Shown piece by piece: positions 23,507 through 31,498 of a stretch of 35,308 nucleotides of DNA. A model generated the notes under the pieces. That model was given only the letters and a program-made list of their open reading frames with translations, searched no databases and was not told the DNA's origin. This DNA comes from Nitrospirota bacterium (lineage in GTDB: Bacteria; Nitrospirota; Thermodesulfovibrionia; Thermodesulfovibrionales; JdFR-86). The stretch lies in contig JACQZC010000050.1 of assembly GCA_016207905.1 (NCBI GenBank), positions 1-35,308 on the forward strand, given 5' to 3'. Numbering within the stretch: the first letter of the stretch is position 1; each line of letters begins with the position of its first letter. Made by a program: the position numbers and the translations under genes.

Positions 23507-24372
23507 AACCCATTGAAAAGGCAAATATCCTTATAGAGGCATTGCCTTATATAAAGAGTTTTTACGGAAAGACATTTGTCATAAAATACGGTGGCTCTGC
23601 TCAGTCAGACGAGAAACTGAAGAGTGCCTTTGCACAGGATATCGTGCTACTGAATTTCATCGGCATACACCCTGTGATAGTTCATGGAGGAGGGCCAAAG
23701 ATAACCGAGATTATGCAAAAGATGGGCAAAAAGCCCCTATTTATACAGGGTCAGCGCATAACAGACAAAGAGACAATGGACATTGTTGAGATGGTTCTTG
23801 GAGGTCTCATAAACAAAGAGATTGTCGCATTGATAAATACCCACGGAGGAAAAGCAGTTGGCTTAAGCGGAAAAGACGGCGGGCTCATCAAAGCAAAAAA
23901 GAAGCTTCTAAAAAAATCATCTGCCGAAGAAGAGATTATCGACATAGGTCTTGTTGGAGATGTGAGCTCGGTTGAGCCAAAGATATTGCGGTCCATTCAA
24001 GGTGAGGGGTTTATTCCTGTGATTGCACCAATAGGTACGGACTCCAAAGGCGAGGCATTAAACATCAATGCAGATTATGTAGCATCCGAAATCGCATCCG
24101 CAGTAGGTGCCGAAAAATTGATTGTCCTTACAGATGTCCCGGGGATAAAAGGCAAAAGGGGAGATATACTGTCCAGCATCGACAAAAAGGGCATTAGAAA
24201 ACTGATTGCAGATGGAACCGTAGGAGGAGGAATGCTTCCAAAGGTTCATGCCTGTATGAGTGCACTTTCAGCAGGCACAAAGAAAACACATATAATCGAT
24301 GGCAGAGTGCCTCATTGCCTCCTTCTTGAGATATTTACAAAAGAGGGAATAGGCACTGAGATAACAGAATAA
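23503..24372 (+). CDS. argB: Acetylglutamate kinase
   Basis: A 289-residue amino-acid kinase that phosphorylates N-acetylglutamate, the second arginine step, feeding ArgC. Motifs are KYGGSAQ near the N-terminus, the GGGP loop, and GGMLPK near the C-terminus. An extra N-terminal helix (KANILIEALPYIKSFYGK) is the feature of hexameric, arginine-inhibited enzymes, so feedback control is likely. It overlaps the FmdE-like gene by four bases. It is apart from argC-argJ, which lie 13 kb upstream. Confidence 0.95.
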   Translation: MKPIEKANILIEALPYIKSFYGKTFVIKYGGSAQSDEKLKSAFAQDIVLLNFIGIHPVIVHGGGPKITEIMQKMGKKPLFIQGQRITDKETMDIVEMVLGGLINKEIVALINTHGGKAVGLSGKDGGLIKAKKKLLKKSSAEEEIIDIGLVGDVSSVEPKILRSIQGEGFIPVIAPIGTDSKGEALNINADYVASEIASAVGAEKLIVLTDVPGIKGKRGDILSSIDKKGIRKLIADGTVGGGMLPKVHACMSALSAGTKKTHIIDGRVPHCLLLEIFTKEGIGTEITE

Positions 24373-24399
24373 AAAGAGGTAATCACAACCCCCATTCGG

Positions 24400-24428
24400 T
24401 TGACTTTCAATGGCTTTTAAGATACATT
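24400..24428 (+). promoter_or_regulatory. Possible promoter ahead of the first pilB copy
   Basis: TTGACT (24400-24405) and TACATT (24423-24428) with a 17-base spacer. A start about seven bases later would make the mRNA almost leaderless; no Shine-Dalgarno site is seen before the ATG at 24436. Confidence 0.3.
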
Positions 24429-24435
24429 AAAAGAT

Positions 24436-24783
24436 ATGGCTGTAAAATTAGGGCAGTTACTTCTGAACTCCAATATTATCACTCAGGAACAGCTTAACCA
24501 GGCACTTAACATTCAGAAAAAAGATGGTGGAAGGCTCGGCACAAACCTCGTCAAATTAGGCTATGTCACAGAGGAAAAACTCGTAACATTCCTGAGCAAG
24601 CAGTTTGGTGTGCCTGCAATAAACCTCTCTAACTATAAGATAGACCCAGCAGTGCTCAAGCTCATCCCAGCTTATGAGTGCCATTACAGAGTATTATGGA
24701 GGCAAAGGTGCGGTTGCCACTACCACAAAGGCATCTCCTACCGAATCATCACGGATACTCGAGGCAAAGGATTATACTTTTGA
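24436..24783 (+). CDS. pilB: PilB-like assembly ATPase, copy 1, N-terminal fragment
   Basis: The first 76 residues (to VLKLIP) are the start of the T2SSE_N domain of PilB, the hexameric ATPase that powers pilus extension. After 24663 the frame leaves homology (AYECHYRVLW...) and stops at 24783. The expected second half of the N-domain (about 65 residues) is missing, and homology resumes in another frame at MSAITEYYGG (24674). So a deletion plus frameshift separates this piece from the ATPase core. 141 bases (24523-24663) are identical to the second copy. Confidence 0.75.
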   Translation: MAVKLGQLLLNSNIITQEQLNQALNIQKKDGGRLGTNLVKLGYVTEEKLVTFLSKQFGVPAINLSNYKIDPAVLKLIPAYECHYRVLWRQRCGCHYHKGISYRIITDTRGKGLYF

Positions 24784-26092
24784 TGGTGAGGAGGAGACTT
24801 TAGGCGCTGTCTCAGAGCAAAGCAATCTGCTCGATGTCGAAGAGTTTGATAAGGTAGTTGGTAGTGCCCTCGATGGCATAGAGGCGGTTGAGGAAAAGGA
24901 AGATGAAGATGTAATAAAAGAGGTAGATGCACCAATAGTGAAGCTCGTAAACGGGATATTTGTCAATGCCATAAAAGCAAGTGCAAACGATATACACATA
25001 GAGCCCTACGAGACATCGGTCAGGGTGAGATACAGGGTTGATGGCAAGCTTTACTCTGTGATGAACCTTCCTGCAAAGATAAAGAATGCCATAGCTGCGA
25101 GGGTAAAGGTCATGTCAGAGCTTGATATTGCCGAAAGGAGGCTTCCACAGGACGGAAGGATAAAGCTTAAGTTAGGTAAAAAAAGGGAGATAGACTTCAG
25201 GGTCTCGACTGTTCCTACGATGTTTGGCGAAAGATGCGTTCTCAGGCTTCTCGATAAGTCAAAGCTTCAGGTGGACTTTTCAAAATTAGGCTTAGATGAA
25301 GAGGCATTGAAGATATTTATGGATGCACTCGATAAGCCTTATGGAATGATACTCGTTACAGGGCCAACTGGATGTGGAAAGACTACAACGCTTTATTCGG
25401 CACTCTCTTATCTGAATAAAATTGGCGTGAATATCTCGACTGCCGAAGACCCTGTAGAGTATAACTTCTTAGGTATAAATCAGGTTCAGGTGAGGGATGA
25501 GATAGGGCTTACATTTGCCTCTGCATTAAGGTCATTTCTCAGGCAGGACCCTGATATAATCATGGTCGGTGAGATAAGGGATTATGAGACTGCCGATATA
25601 TCGGTCAAGGCAGCACTTACAGGGCACCTCGTTTTAAGTACACTTCATACAAACGATGCCCCTGGTACCATAAGCAGGCTTGTTAATATGGGCATAGAGC
25701 CATTCCTCGTTGCCTCGGCAGTTATAGTTATTGCAACCCAGAGACTTATAAGAAAAATATGCCCTGAATGCAAAGAGGAGGTAAAGGTCCCTGTGCCTGC
25801 CCTCATAAAAGTCGGATTTTCAGAGGAAGAGGCAGGCAGTATAAAATGCTACAGGGGTAAGGGATGTCCTGCGTGCAATAACTCAGGCTATAGGGGAAGG
25901 ATTGCCATCTTTGAAGTCATGCCTATAAAGGATGATATAAGAGACCTCATACTTGAAGGTGCCACTTCGGCAGAGCTTAAGAAGACCGCCATAAAGCTCG
26001 GCATGAAAACCCTGAGGAAGAGTGGTCTTGTAAAGGTCAAGGAAGGCATAACCACTATAGAAGAGGTCATCAGGGTCTCTTTTGAGGACTGA
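24674..26092 (+). CDS. pilB: PilB-like assembly ATPase, copy 1, ATPase core
   Basis: A 472-residue frame beginning AITEYYGG, the end of the N-domain. The ATPase core is complete: VNGIFVNAIKASANDIHIEPYE, Walker A GPTGCGKTT (cysteine in place of the usual serine), the Asp box AEDPVEY, Walker B DPDIIMVGEIRD and the His box HLVLSTLHTNDA. A four-cysteine zinc motif (CPEC...CPAC) follows. Its own ATG has no ribosome site, so translation depends on the upstream frame or is lost. If the frameshift is an assembly error, this is the working pilB. Confidence 0.8.
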   Translation: MSAITEYYGGKGAVATTTKASPTESSRILEAKDYTFDGEEETLGAVSEQSNLLDVEEFDKVVGSALDGIEAVEEKEDEDVIKEVDAPIVKLVNGIFVNAIKASANDIHIEPYETSVRVRYRVDGKLYSVMNLPAKIKNAIAARVKVMSELDIAERRLPQDGRIKLKLGKKREIDFRVSTVPTMFGERCVLRLLDKSKLQVDFSKLGLDEEALKIFMDALDKPYGMILVTGPTGCGKTTTLYSALSYLNKIGVNISTAEDPVEYNFLGINQVQVRDEIGLTFASALRSFLRQDPDIIMVGEIRDYETADISVKAALTGHLVLSTLHTNDAPGTISRLVNMGIEPFLVASAVIVIATQRLIRKICPECKEEVKVPVPALIKVGFSEEEAGSIKCYRGKGCPACNNSGYRGRIAIFEVMPIKDDIRDLILEGATSAELKKTAIKLGMKTLRKSGLVKVKEGITTIEEVIRVSFED

Positions 26093-26109
26093 GTCTCACG
26101 CCATTTTAT

Positions 26110-26124
26110 TGACAATAATTGTCA
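26110..26124. promoter_or_regulatory. Palindrome overlapping a -35-like site
   Basis: TGACAAT-A-ATTGTCA is a perfect 15-bp palindrome between the two pilB copies. TTGACA (26109-26114) overlaps it and TATTGT (26132-26137) is 17 bases on, so it may be an operator on a weak promoter for the second copy. Confidence 0.4.
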
Positions 26125-26143
26125 TTTTATTTATTGTAAGGTT

Positions 26144-27577
26144 ATGGTTATAAAACTTGGACAGATGCTCATAAACTCCGGCATTATTACCGAGGAACAG
26201 CTCAAACAGACACTTGTTCTTCAAAAAAGGGATGGTGGAAGGCTCGGCACAAACCTCGTCAAATTAGGCTATGTCACAGAGGAAAAACTCGTAACATTCC
26301 TGAGCAAGCAGTTTGGTGTGCCTGCAATAAACCTCTCTAACTATAAGATAGACCCAGCAGTGCTCAAGCTCGAGACATCAAAAATCCTTCAGGTAAAAGA
26401 CTATACGATGTCTGCCGAGGATATGGTGGCAGGTGGCACCATGGGTGAGAGTGATGAGGGCCCCACAGTCGATGTCGATGAATTTGACCAAGTGGTTGGC
26501 AGTGCCCTCGATGACATAGAGGCTGTTTTAACAAAGGACGAAGGTGTATCAAGCCAGGTAGATGCACCAATAATTAAGCTTGTCAACGGCATATTCGTTA
26601 ATGCCCTTAAGGCAGGTGCAAGCGATATACATATAGAGCCTTATGAAGGGGTTTTAAGGATAAGATACAGGGTTGATGGTGTTTTGCATACGGTTATGAA
26701 TCTGCCTACAAAGATAAAGAGTCCCCTTACTGCGAGGGTAAAGATAATGTCCCGTCTTGACATCGCTGAAAGAAGACTTCCACAGGATGGAAGGATAAAG
26801 CTCAAATTAGGACCTAAAAGGGAGATTGACTTCAGGGTCTCTGTCTTACCATGCCTTTTCGGTGAAAAGACCGTCTTAAGGCTTCTTGACAAGTCAAGCC
26901 TTCAGGTAGACCTTACGAAGTTAGGCTTTGAGGAGAAAGCCCTCAGTGAGTTTCTGGCGGTGCTGAGTAAGCCATACGGAATGGTACTCGTTACAGGTCC
27001 AACTGGAAGTGGTAAGACCACAACCCTTTATTCGGCACTTAGCCATCTCAACAATCCTGATGTGAACATAATGACTGCCGAAGACCCTATAGAGTATAAC
27101 TTTTTAGGTATAAATCAGGTTCAGATGAAGGAGGAGATAGGGCTTTCGTTTGCCTCTGCATTACTCCTTAATATGGGCATAGAGCCTTTCCTTGTATCCT
27201 CATCTGTCTTAATGATAATTGCACAGAGACTTGCAAGAAAGCTCTGTCAGCAGTGTAAGGAAGAAGAAAAAGTGCCAATTCCTGCTCTTATGAAGATTGG
27301 TTTTTCAGAAGACGAGGCAAATGTGGTAAGATGCTTCAAAGGCAAAGGCTGTCCTACCTGCAGTAATTCGGGGTACAAGGGAAGGATCGCACTTTATGAG
27401 GTGATGCCCATAGGCGATGAGATTAAGGAGCTGGTGCTCGAGGGTGCCTCTGCCGCTGAGATCAAGAAAGCCGCAATAAAGCTTGGGATGAAGACCCTGA
27501 GAATGTCAGGGCTTACAAAAGTAAAAGAAGGTGTAACCTCGATAGAAGAGGTTGTGAGGGTGACCTTTGGAGATTAA
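26144..27577 (+). CDS. PilB-like ATPase, copy 2, lacking Walker B and His box
   Basis: A 477-residue in-frame paralogue of copy 1. The N-domain is cut after KIDPAVLKL and jumps to ETSKILQVKDYT, so its second half is missing too. Walker A GPTGSGKTT and the Asp box AEDPIEY are present. FASAL is then followed directly by LLNMGIEPF: the 50 residues equal to copy 1 bases 25529-25678 are absent, and with them the Walker B motif and the HTND box. It cannot be a normal ATPase as written. The C-terminal zinc motif and tail are intact. It may be a degraded duplicate, a regulatory subunit, or a product of assembly collapse. Confidence 0.75.
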   Translation: MVIKLGQMLINSGIITEEQLKQTLVLQKRDGGRLGTNLVKLGYVTEEKLVTFLSKQFGVPAINLSNYKIDPAVLKLETSKILQVKDYTMSAEDMVAGGTMGESDEGPTVDVDEFDQVVGSALDDIEAVLTKDEGVSSQVDAPIIKLVNGIFVNALKAGASDIHIEPYEGVLRIRYRVDGVLHTVMNLPTKIKSPLTARVKIMSRLDIAERRLPQDGRIKLKLGPKREIDFRVSVLPCLFGEKTVLRLLDKSSLQVDLTKLGFEEKALSEFLAVLSKPYGMVLVTGPTGSGKTTTLYSALSHLNNPDVNIMTAEDPIEYNFLGINQVQMKEEIGLSFASALLLNMGIEPFLVSSSVLMIIAQRLARKLCQQCKEEEKVPIPALMKIGFSEDEANVVRCFKGKGCPTCSNSGYKGRIALYEVMPIGDEIKELVLEGASAAEIKKAAIKLGMKTLRMSGLTKVKEGVTSIEEVVRVTFGD

Positions 27578-27611
27578 GTGGTACCTGCAAATAAATATAT
27601 AAAGGAGTAAT

Positions 27612-28691
27612 ATGCTTAGTATTTATGACCTTTTAAAGACACTGATTGAAAAAAAGGCATCTGACCTTCACATAACTACAGGGAGTCCCCCACGAATTCG
27701 GATTGATGGAAGACTCATGCCTCTCGATGGAGAGCCCCTTGGACCTGCTGATACAAAGGCACTCTGTTACAGTATCCTTACCGATGCCCAAAAGCATAAA
27801 TTCGAGGAGAATAATGAGCTTGACCTATCATTTGGGCTTAAAGGCTTATCGAGGTTCAGGGCTAATATATTTACGCAAAGGGGCGCTGTTGCAGGTGCCT
27901 TCAGGTCAATACCATTTGAGATAAGGACATTCAGGGACCTTGGGCTTCCGGAGATACTCAACGACCTGACTAAAAAGCCAAGGGGGCTTATACTTGTCAC
28001 AGGCCCTACTGGCTCTGGAAAGTCAACAACGCTTGCCTCTATGGTTGACCGTATAAATTCCGAAAGACCTGACCATATCATAACCGTAGAGGACCCAATA
28101 GAATATCTTCATGGACATAAAAAGGCTCTCATAAACCAGAGAGAGGTCAATGCAGACACCGCATCCTTTAAGTCGGCATTAAAGTATGTCTTAAGGCAGG
28201 ACCCCGATGTTGTTCTGATTGGTGAGATGAGGGACCTTGAGACCATAGAGGCAGCGCTTGCTGTCTCTGAGACAGGTCATCTTACGCTTGCAACCCTTCA
28301 CACAAACTCCGCAGTTCAGACCATAAACCGAGTAATAGATGTATTTCCGCCGCATCAGCAGGAGCAGATAAGGGTTCAGCTTTCTTTTGTCCTTGAGGGA
28401 ATCCTTGCACAACAACTTATCCCGAGGAAGTCAGGACAAGGAAGGGTTCTTGCAATTGAAATCCTTATTCCGAATGCGGCAATCAGAAACCTTATAAGGG
28501 AGGACAAGATACATCAGCTTTATTCCATGATGCAGACAGGTCAGGCAAAATTCGGCATGCAGACGATGAATCAGTCCCTCCATGAGCTTTATACAAAAGG
28601 TCTTATATCTTATGATGAGGCACTGGGACGCTCATCTGTGCCAGATGAAATGCTTACGATGCTTCAAAGAGTGGCAACCCAAAGGAGGTAA
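27612..28691 (+). CDS. pilT: Twitching motility retraction ATPase PilT
   Basis: A 359-residue hexameric ATPase that drives pilus retraction. Walker A GPTGSGKST is at 131-139, the Asp box EDPIE at 160-164, Walker B DVVLIGEMRD at 199-208 and the His box HLTLATLHTN at 223-232. The C-terminal AIRNLIREDK motif, needed for retraction in studied PilT proteins, is present near 291. Full length and no damage, in contrast to the pilB copies. An AAAGGAG site precedes the ATG. pilC follows after three bases. Confidence 0.96.
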   Translation: MLSIYDLLKTLIEKKASDLHITTGSPPRIRIDGRLMPLDGEPLGPADTKALCYSILTDAQKHKFEENNELDLSFGLKGLSRFRANIFTQRGAVAGAFRSIPFEIRTFRDLGLPEILNDLTKKPRGLILVTGPTGSGKSTTLASMVDRINSERPDHIITVEDPIEYLHGHKKALINQREVNADTASFKSALKYVLRQDPDVVLIGEMRDLETIEAALAVSETGHLTLATLHTNSAVQTINRVIDVFPPHQQEQIRVQLSFVLEGILAQQLIPRKSGQGRVLAIEILIPNAAIRNLIREDKIHQLYSMMQTGQAKFGMQTMNQSLHELYTKGLISYDEALGRSSVPDEMLTMLQRVATQRR

Positions 28692-28694
28692 GAC

Positions 28695-29903
28695 ATGGCT
28701 ACGATGGTTTTTCAGTGGTCAGGTAAAACAAGTAGGGGGACTATAGAGTCCGGAGAGATTACTGCGGCTTCAAAAGAAGAGGTCATAGCACAGCTCAGGC
28801 AGAAAAATATAACACCCACAATCGTAACTGAAAAGGTAAAGAAGAAATTTGGCTTTGGGGGGGGCAAGGTCGGCAGCAAAGATATAGTTATCTTCACAAG
28901 ACAGTTCTCGACAATGATAGATGCAGGGCTTCCACTTGTGCAGGCATTAGATGTACTTTCAGGACAGGTGGAAAATAAAACACTCGCAAAGACCCTTTCG
29001 CAGATAAAGGTGGATGTCGAAGGCGGCTCCACATATGCAGATGCCCTGAGAAAGCACCCAAAGGTCTTTGACGAGCTTTACGCCAATATGGTTGCCGCAG
29101 GAGAGGCAGGCGGAATACTCGATACAATCCTGGGAAGACTTGCAACCTATATAGAGAAGGCAATGAAGATTAAAAAGAAGGTCAAAGGAGCACTGGTCTA
29201 TCCGATAGTTGTCTCTACGGTTGCAGTGCTTGTTGTTGCAGTAATCATGGTGTTCGTTGTGCCAACATTTATAGAGATGTTTAAGGCACTCGGAGGAACT
29301 CTTCCTCTTCCGACAGTAATTGTCGTCACTATAAGCAATTTCCTTAAGGGCATAGGAGGCATCGTTCTCCTCGGAGCCATAGTGGGTACTATAATGGGTA
29401 TCTCACAATTCAGAAGAACAAAAAGGGGCAAAAAGATAACCGATGCTATACTCCTTAAGTCACCAATCTTTGGAGTTATGCTTGTAAAGGCTGCAGTTGC
29501 CAAATTTACAAGGACCATGGGAACCCTTATCAGTAGCGGTGTTCCTATACTGGATGGACTTGAGATAACGGCAAAGACAGCAGGCAATAAGGTTATCGAG
29601 GATGCAGTTATGACTGTGAGATCTGCTGTTACCGAGGGTAAAACCCTTGCCGAGCCTCTTTCAAAGGCAAAGGTCTTTCCCCCAATGGTAACGCATATGA
29701 TAGCAGTTGGAGAATCCACAGGCGCATTGGATGCCATGCTCGGAAAGATTGCGGACTTCTATGACGACGAGGTCGATGCCGCAGTGTCAAACCTTACTGC
29801 CATGATGGAGCCTTTGCTTATGATATTTTTAGGCACTACCGTAGGGTTTGTCATAGTTGCCATGTATCTACCCATATTTAAGATGATTACACTCATAAAG
29901 TGA
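28695..29903 (+). CDS. pilC: Type IV pilus platform protein PilC
   Basis: A 402-residue inner-membrane protein with two T2SSF domains (about 65-190 and 270-393). Hydrophobic helices lie near 167-195, 215-238 and 370-395. It anchors PilB and PilT and takes up pilin subunits. Family segments are FTRQFSTMIDAGLPLVQAL in the first half and FTRTMGTLISSGVPILDGL in the second. An AAAGGAGG site lies before the ATG. It overlaps pilS by four bases. Confidence 0.96.
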   Translation: MATMVFQWSGKTSRGTIESGEITAASKEEVIAQLRQKNITPTIVTEKVKKKFGFGGGKVGSKDIVIFTRQFSTMIDAGLPLVQALDVLSGQVENKTLAKTLSQIKVDVEGGSTYADALRKHPKVFDELYANMVAAGEAGGILDTILGRLATYIEKAMKIKKKVKGALVYPIVVSTVAVLVVAVIMVFVVPTFIEMFKALGGTLPLPTVIVVTISNFLKGIGGIVLLGAIVGTIMGISQFRRTKRGKKITDAILLKSPIFGVMLVKAAVAKFTRTMGTLISSGVPILDGLEITAKTAGNKVIEDAVMTVRSAVTEGKTLAEPLSKAKVFPPMVTHMIAVGESTGALDAMLGKIADFYDDEVDAAVSNLTAMMEPLLMIFLGTTVGFVIVAMYLPIFKMITLIK

Positions 29904-31498
29904 AGGAAACTCCAAAAAGTGCCCTGAGCAATAAGCTTAAGACCCTGACTGCATTCAGGGCACTTTTCGTTACTGTCCTTTTAGGCACCTTCTATATCTT
30001 TGAGATAGGACTCCGAATATTCCCATACCCATATGGGGTGCTTTATTTAGTAATATTCCTCTACCTGCTTACAATTGTTTACTCATTGATGCTTTTGAGG
30101 TTTGGAACACCTGCCTTTGCCTATGCGCAGTTATGCCTCGATGTAGTGTCTGCTATAACATTAGTCTTTCTGACAGGCGGAATCGAAAGCTGGTTTTCCA
30201 TTCTTCTGCCGATTGTAGTGATAGCCTCTGCAATTATCCTGAATAAAAGGGCAGGGTATGTCATTGCCACCATAGGCGCTGTGCTTTATGGCTCTCTCAT
30301 AGACCTTCAGTTCTATAAAATACTTCCAATCCCCTATGACCCAATGTTCGGAGAAAAAGATTTTCTCTACAATATATTCTCGCACACATTAGCCCTTTAT
30401 CTGACTGCTTACCTTATAGGTCATCTTGTTGAGAGGCTCGAAAGGGCAACCATAGGGCTTGAAAAGAAAGATTCGGACCTGAAGGACCTTACTGTGTTTA
30501 CCGATGAGGTCATAGAAGGTATGCCAAGCGGACTATTTACAACCAACCTTAAAGGTAGGATAATCTTGTTTAACAGTGCCGCCGAGGAGATAACAGGCAT
30601 TGAAAGACACAGGGCTATCGGCATGGAAATCAATAGTGTCTTCCCATTTATAGGTAACATAAGACAAAAGGAGCGGATTGAAGGACTCATAGAGCATGCG
30701 GGTAGCAGTAAGGTTATAGGGCTTACTGTCTCGGAGATGCAGGATGCAAATGGTCAGCGCACTGGTTTTATAGGCATATTCGATGACCTCACAGAACTAA
30801 AGAGGATGCACGAGGAGATAAAACAAAAGGAAAAACTGGCAGACATAGGTGAGCTTGCCGCTAACATAGCCCATGAGATTAGAAACCCACTTGCTTCGCT
30901 TAAAGGCTCTATAGAGATGCTAAAGGAAGATAAGGTTTCAGCAGAATACAAAGGCAGGCTGATGGAAATAGCACTCGGTGAGATGCAGAGACTGGATGTA
31001 ATCATAACCGAATTCCTCATCTATTCAAAGCCCAAGGCAATCGAGCTGGAGACCTTTGACCTGCACCAGATGCTCGATGAGACCATCGAGATGCTTAAAC
31101 AAAGAAATACAGGCGAGGTCACATTTATAAAGGGATTTAATGGCCCTCTCTATATAAAGGCAGACCCACAGAGGCTTCAGCAGGTCTTCTGGAACTTAGG
31201 CATTAATGCCATAGAGGCTATGCCTGATGGAGGTAAGCTCTCTATAAGCACAACCGACAGTAAAGATGTGATAAAGATTATATTTGAGGACACAGGCATA
31301 GGGATAAGTCCTGAAAACATGAAGAAGGTTTTATATCCGTTCTTCACTACAAAGCCAGAGGGGACAGGGCTTGGTTTGAGCATAGCATACAGGATTGTAG
31401 AGGACCATAACGGAGGACTTGCCTTCACCAGCAAGCAGGGTGAGGGCACAAAATTCAGGGTCTTTCTGCCTAAAGGCAATGTAAATGGAAAAGAGTAA
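29900..31498 (+). CDS. pilS: Sensor histidine kinase PilS
   Basis: A 532-residue membrane kinase. Several helices fill residues 20-175, followed by a PAS domain (about 195-300) and a HisKA domain with the phospho-acceptor H325 in AHEIRNPLASLKGS. The HATPase_c domain has the N box NLGINAIEAM, the G1 box DTGIGIS and the G2 box GTGLGLSIAYR. It starts with GTG overlapping the pilC stop. In studied systems PilS senses pilin level in the membrane and phosphorylates PilR, which then drives pilA expression with sigma-54. The gene overlaps pilR by 14 bases. Confidence 0.93.
   Translation: MKETPKSALSNKLKTLTAFRALFVTVLLGTFYIFEIGLRIFPYPYGVLYLVIFLYLLTIVYSLMLLRFGTPAFAYAQLCLDVVSAITLVFLTGGIESWFSILLPIVVIASAIILNKRAGYVIATIGAVLYGSLIDLQFYKILPIPYDPMFGEKDFLYNIFSHTLALYLTAYLIGHLVERLERATIGLEKKDSDLKDLTVFTDEVIEGMPSGLFTTNLKGRIILFNSAAEEITGIERHRAIGMEINSVFPFIGNIRQKERIEGLIEHAGSSKVIGLTVSEMQDANGQRTGFIGIFDDLTELKRMHEEIKQKEKLADIGELAANIAHEIRNPLASLKGSIEMLKEDKVSAEYKGRLMEIALGEMQRLDVIITEFLIYSKPKAIELETFDLHQMLDETIEMLKQRNTGEVTFIKGFNGPLYIKADPQRLQQVFWNLGINAIEAMPDGGKLSISTTDSKDVIKIIFEDTGIGISPENMKKVLYPFFTTKPEGTGLGLSIAYRIVEDHNGGLAFTSKQGEGTKFRVFLPKGNVNGKE

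Noticed and set aside
24674-26092. Programmed frameshift joining the two frames of pilB copy 1
   Set aside because: There is no slippery run at the junction, and about 65 residues of conserved domain are missing. A deletion explains it better.
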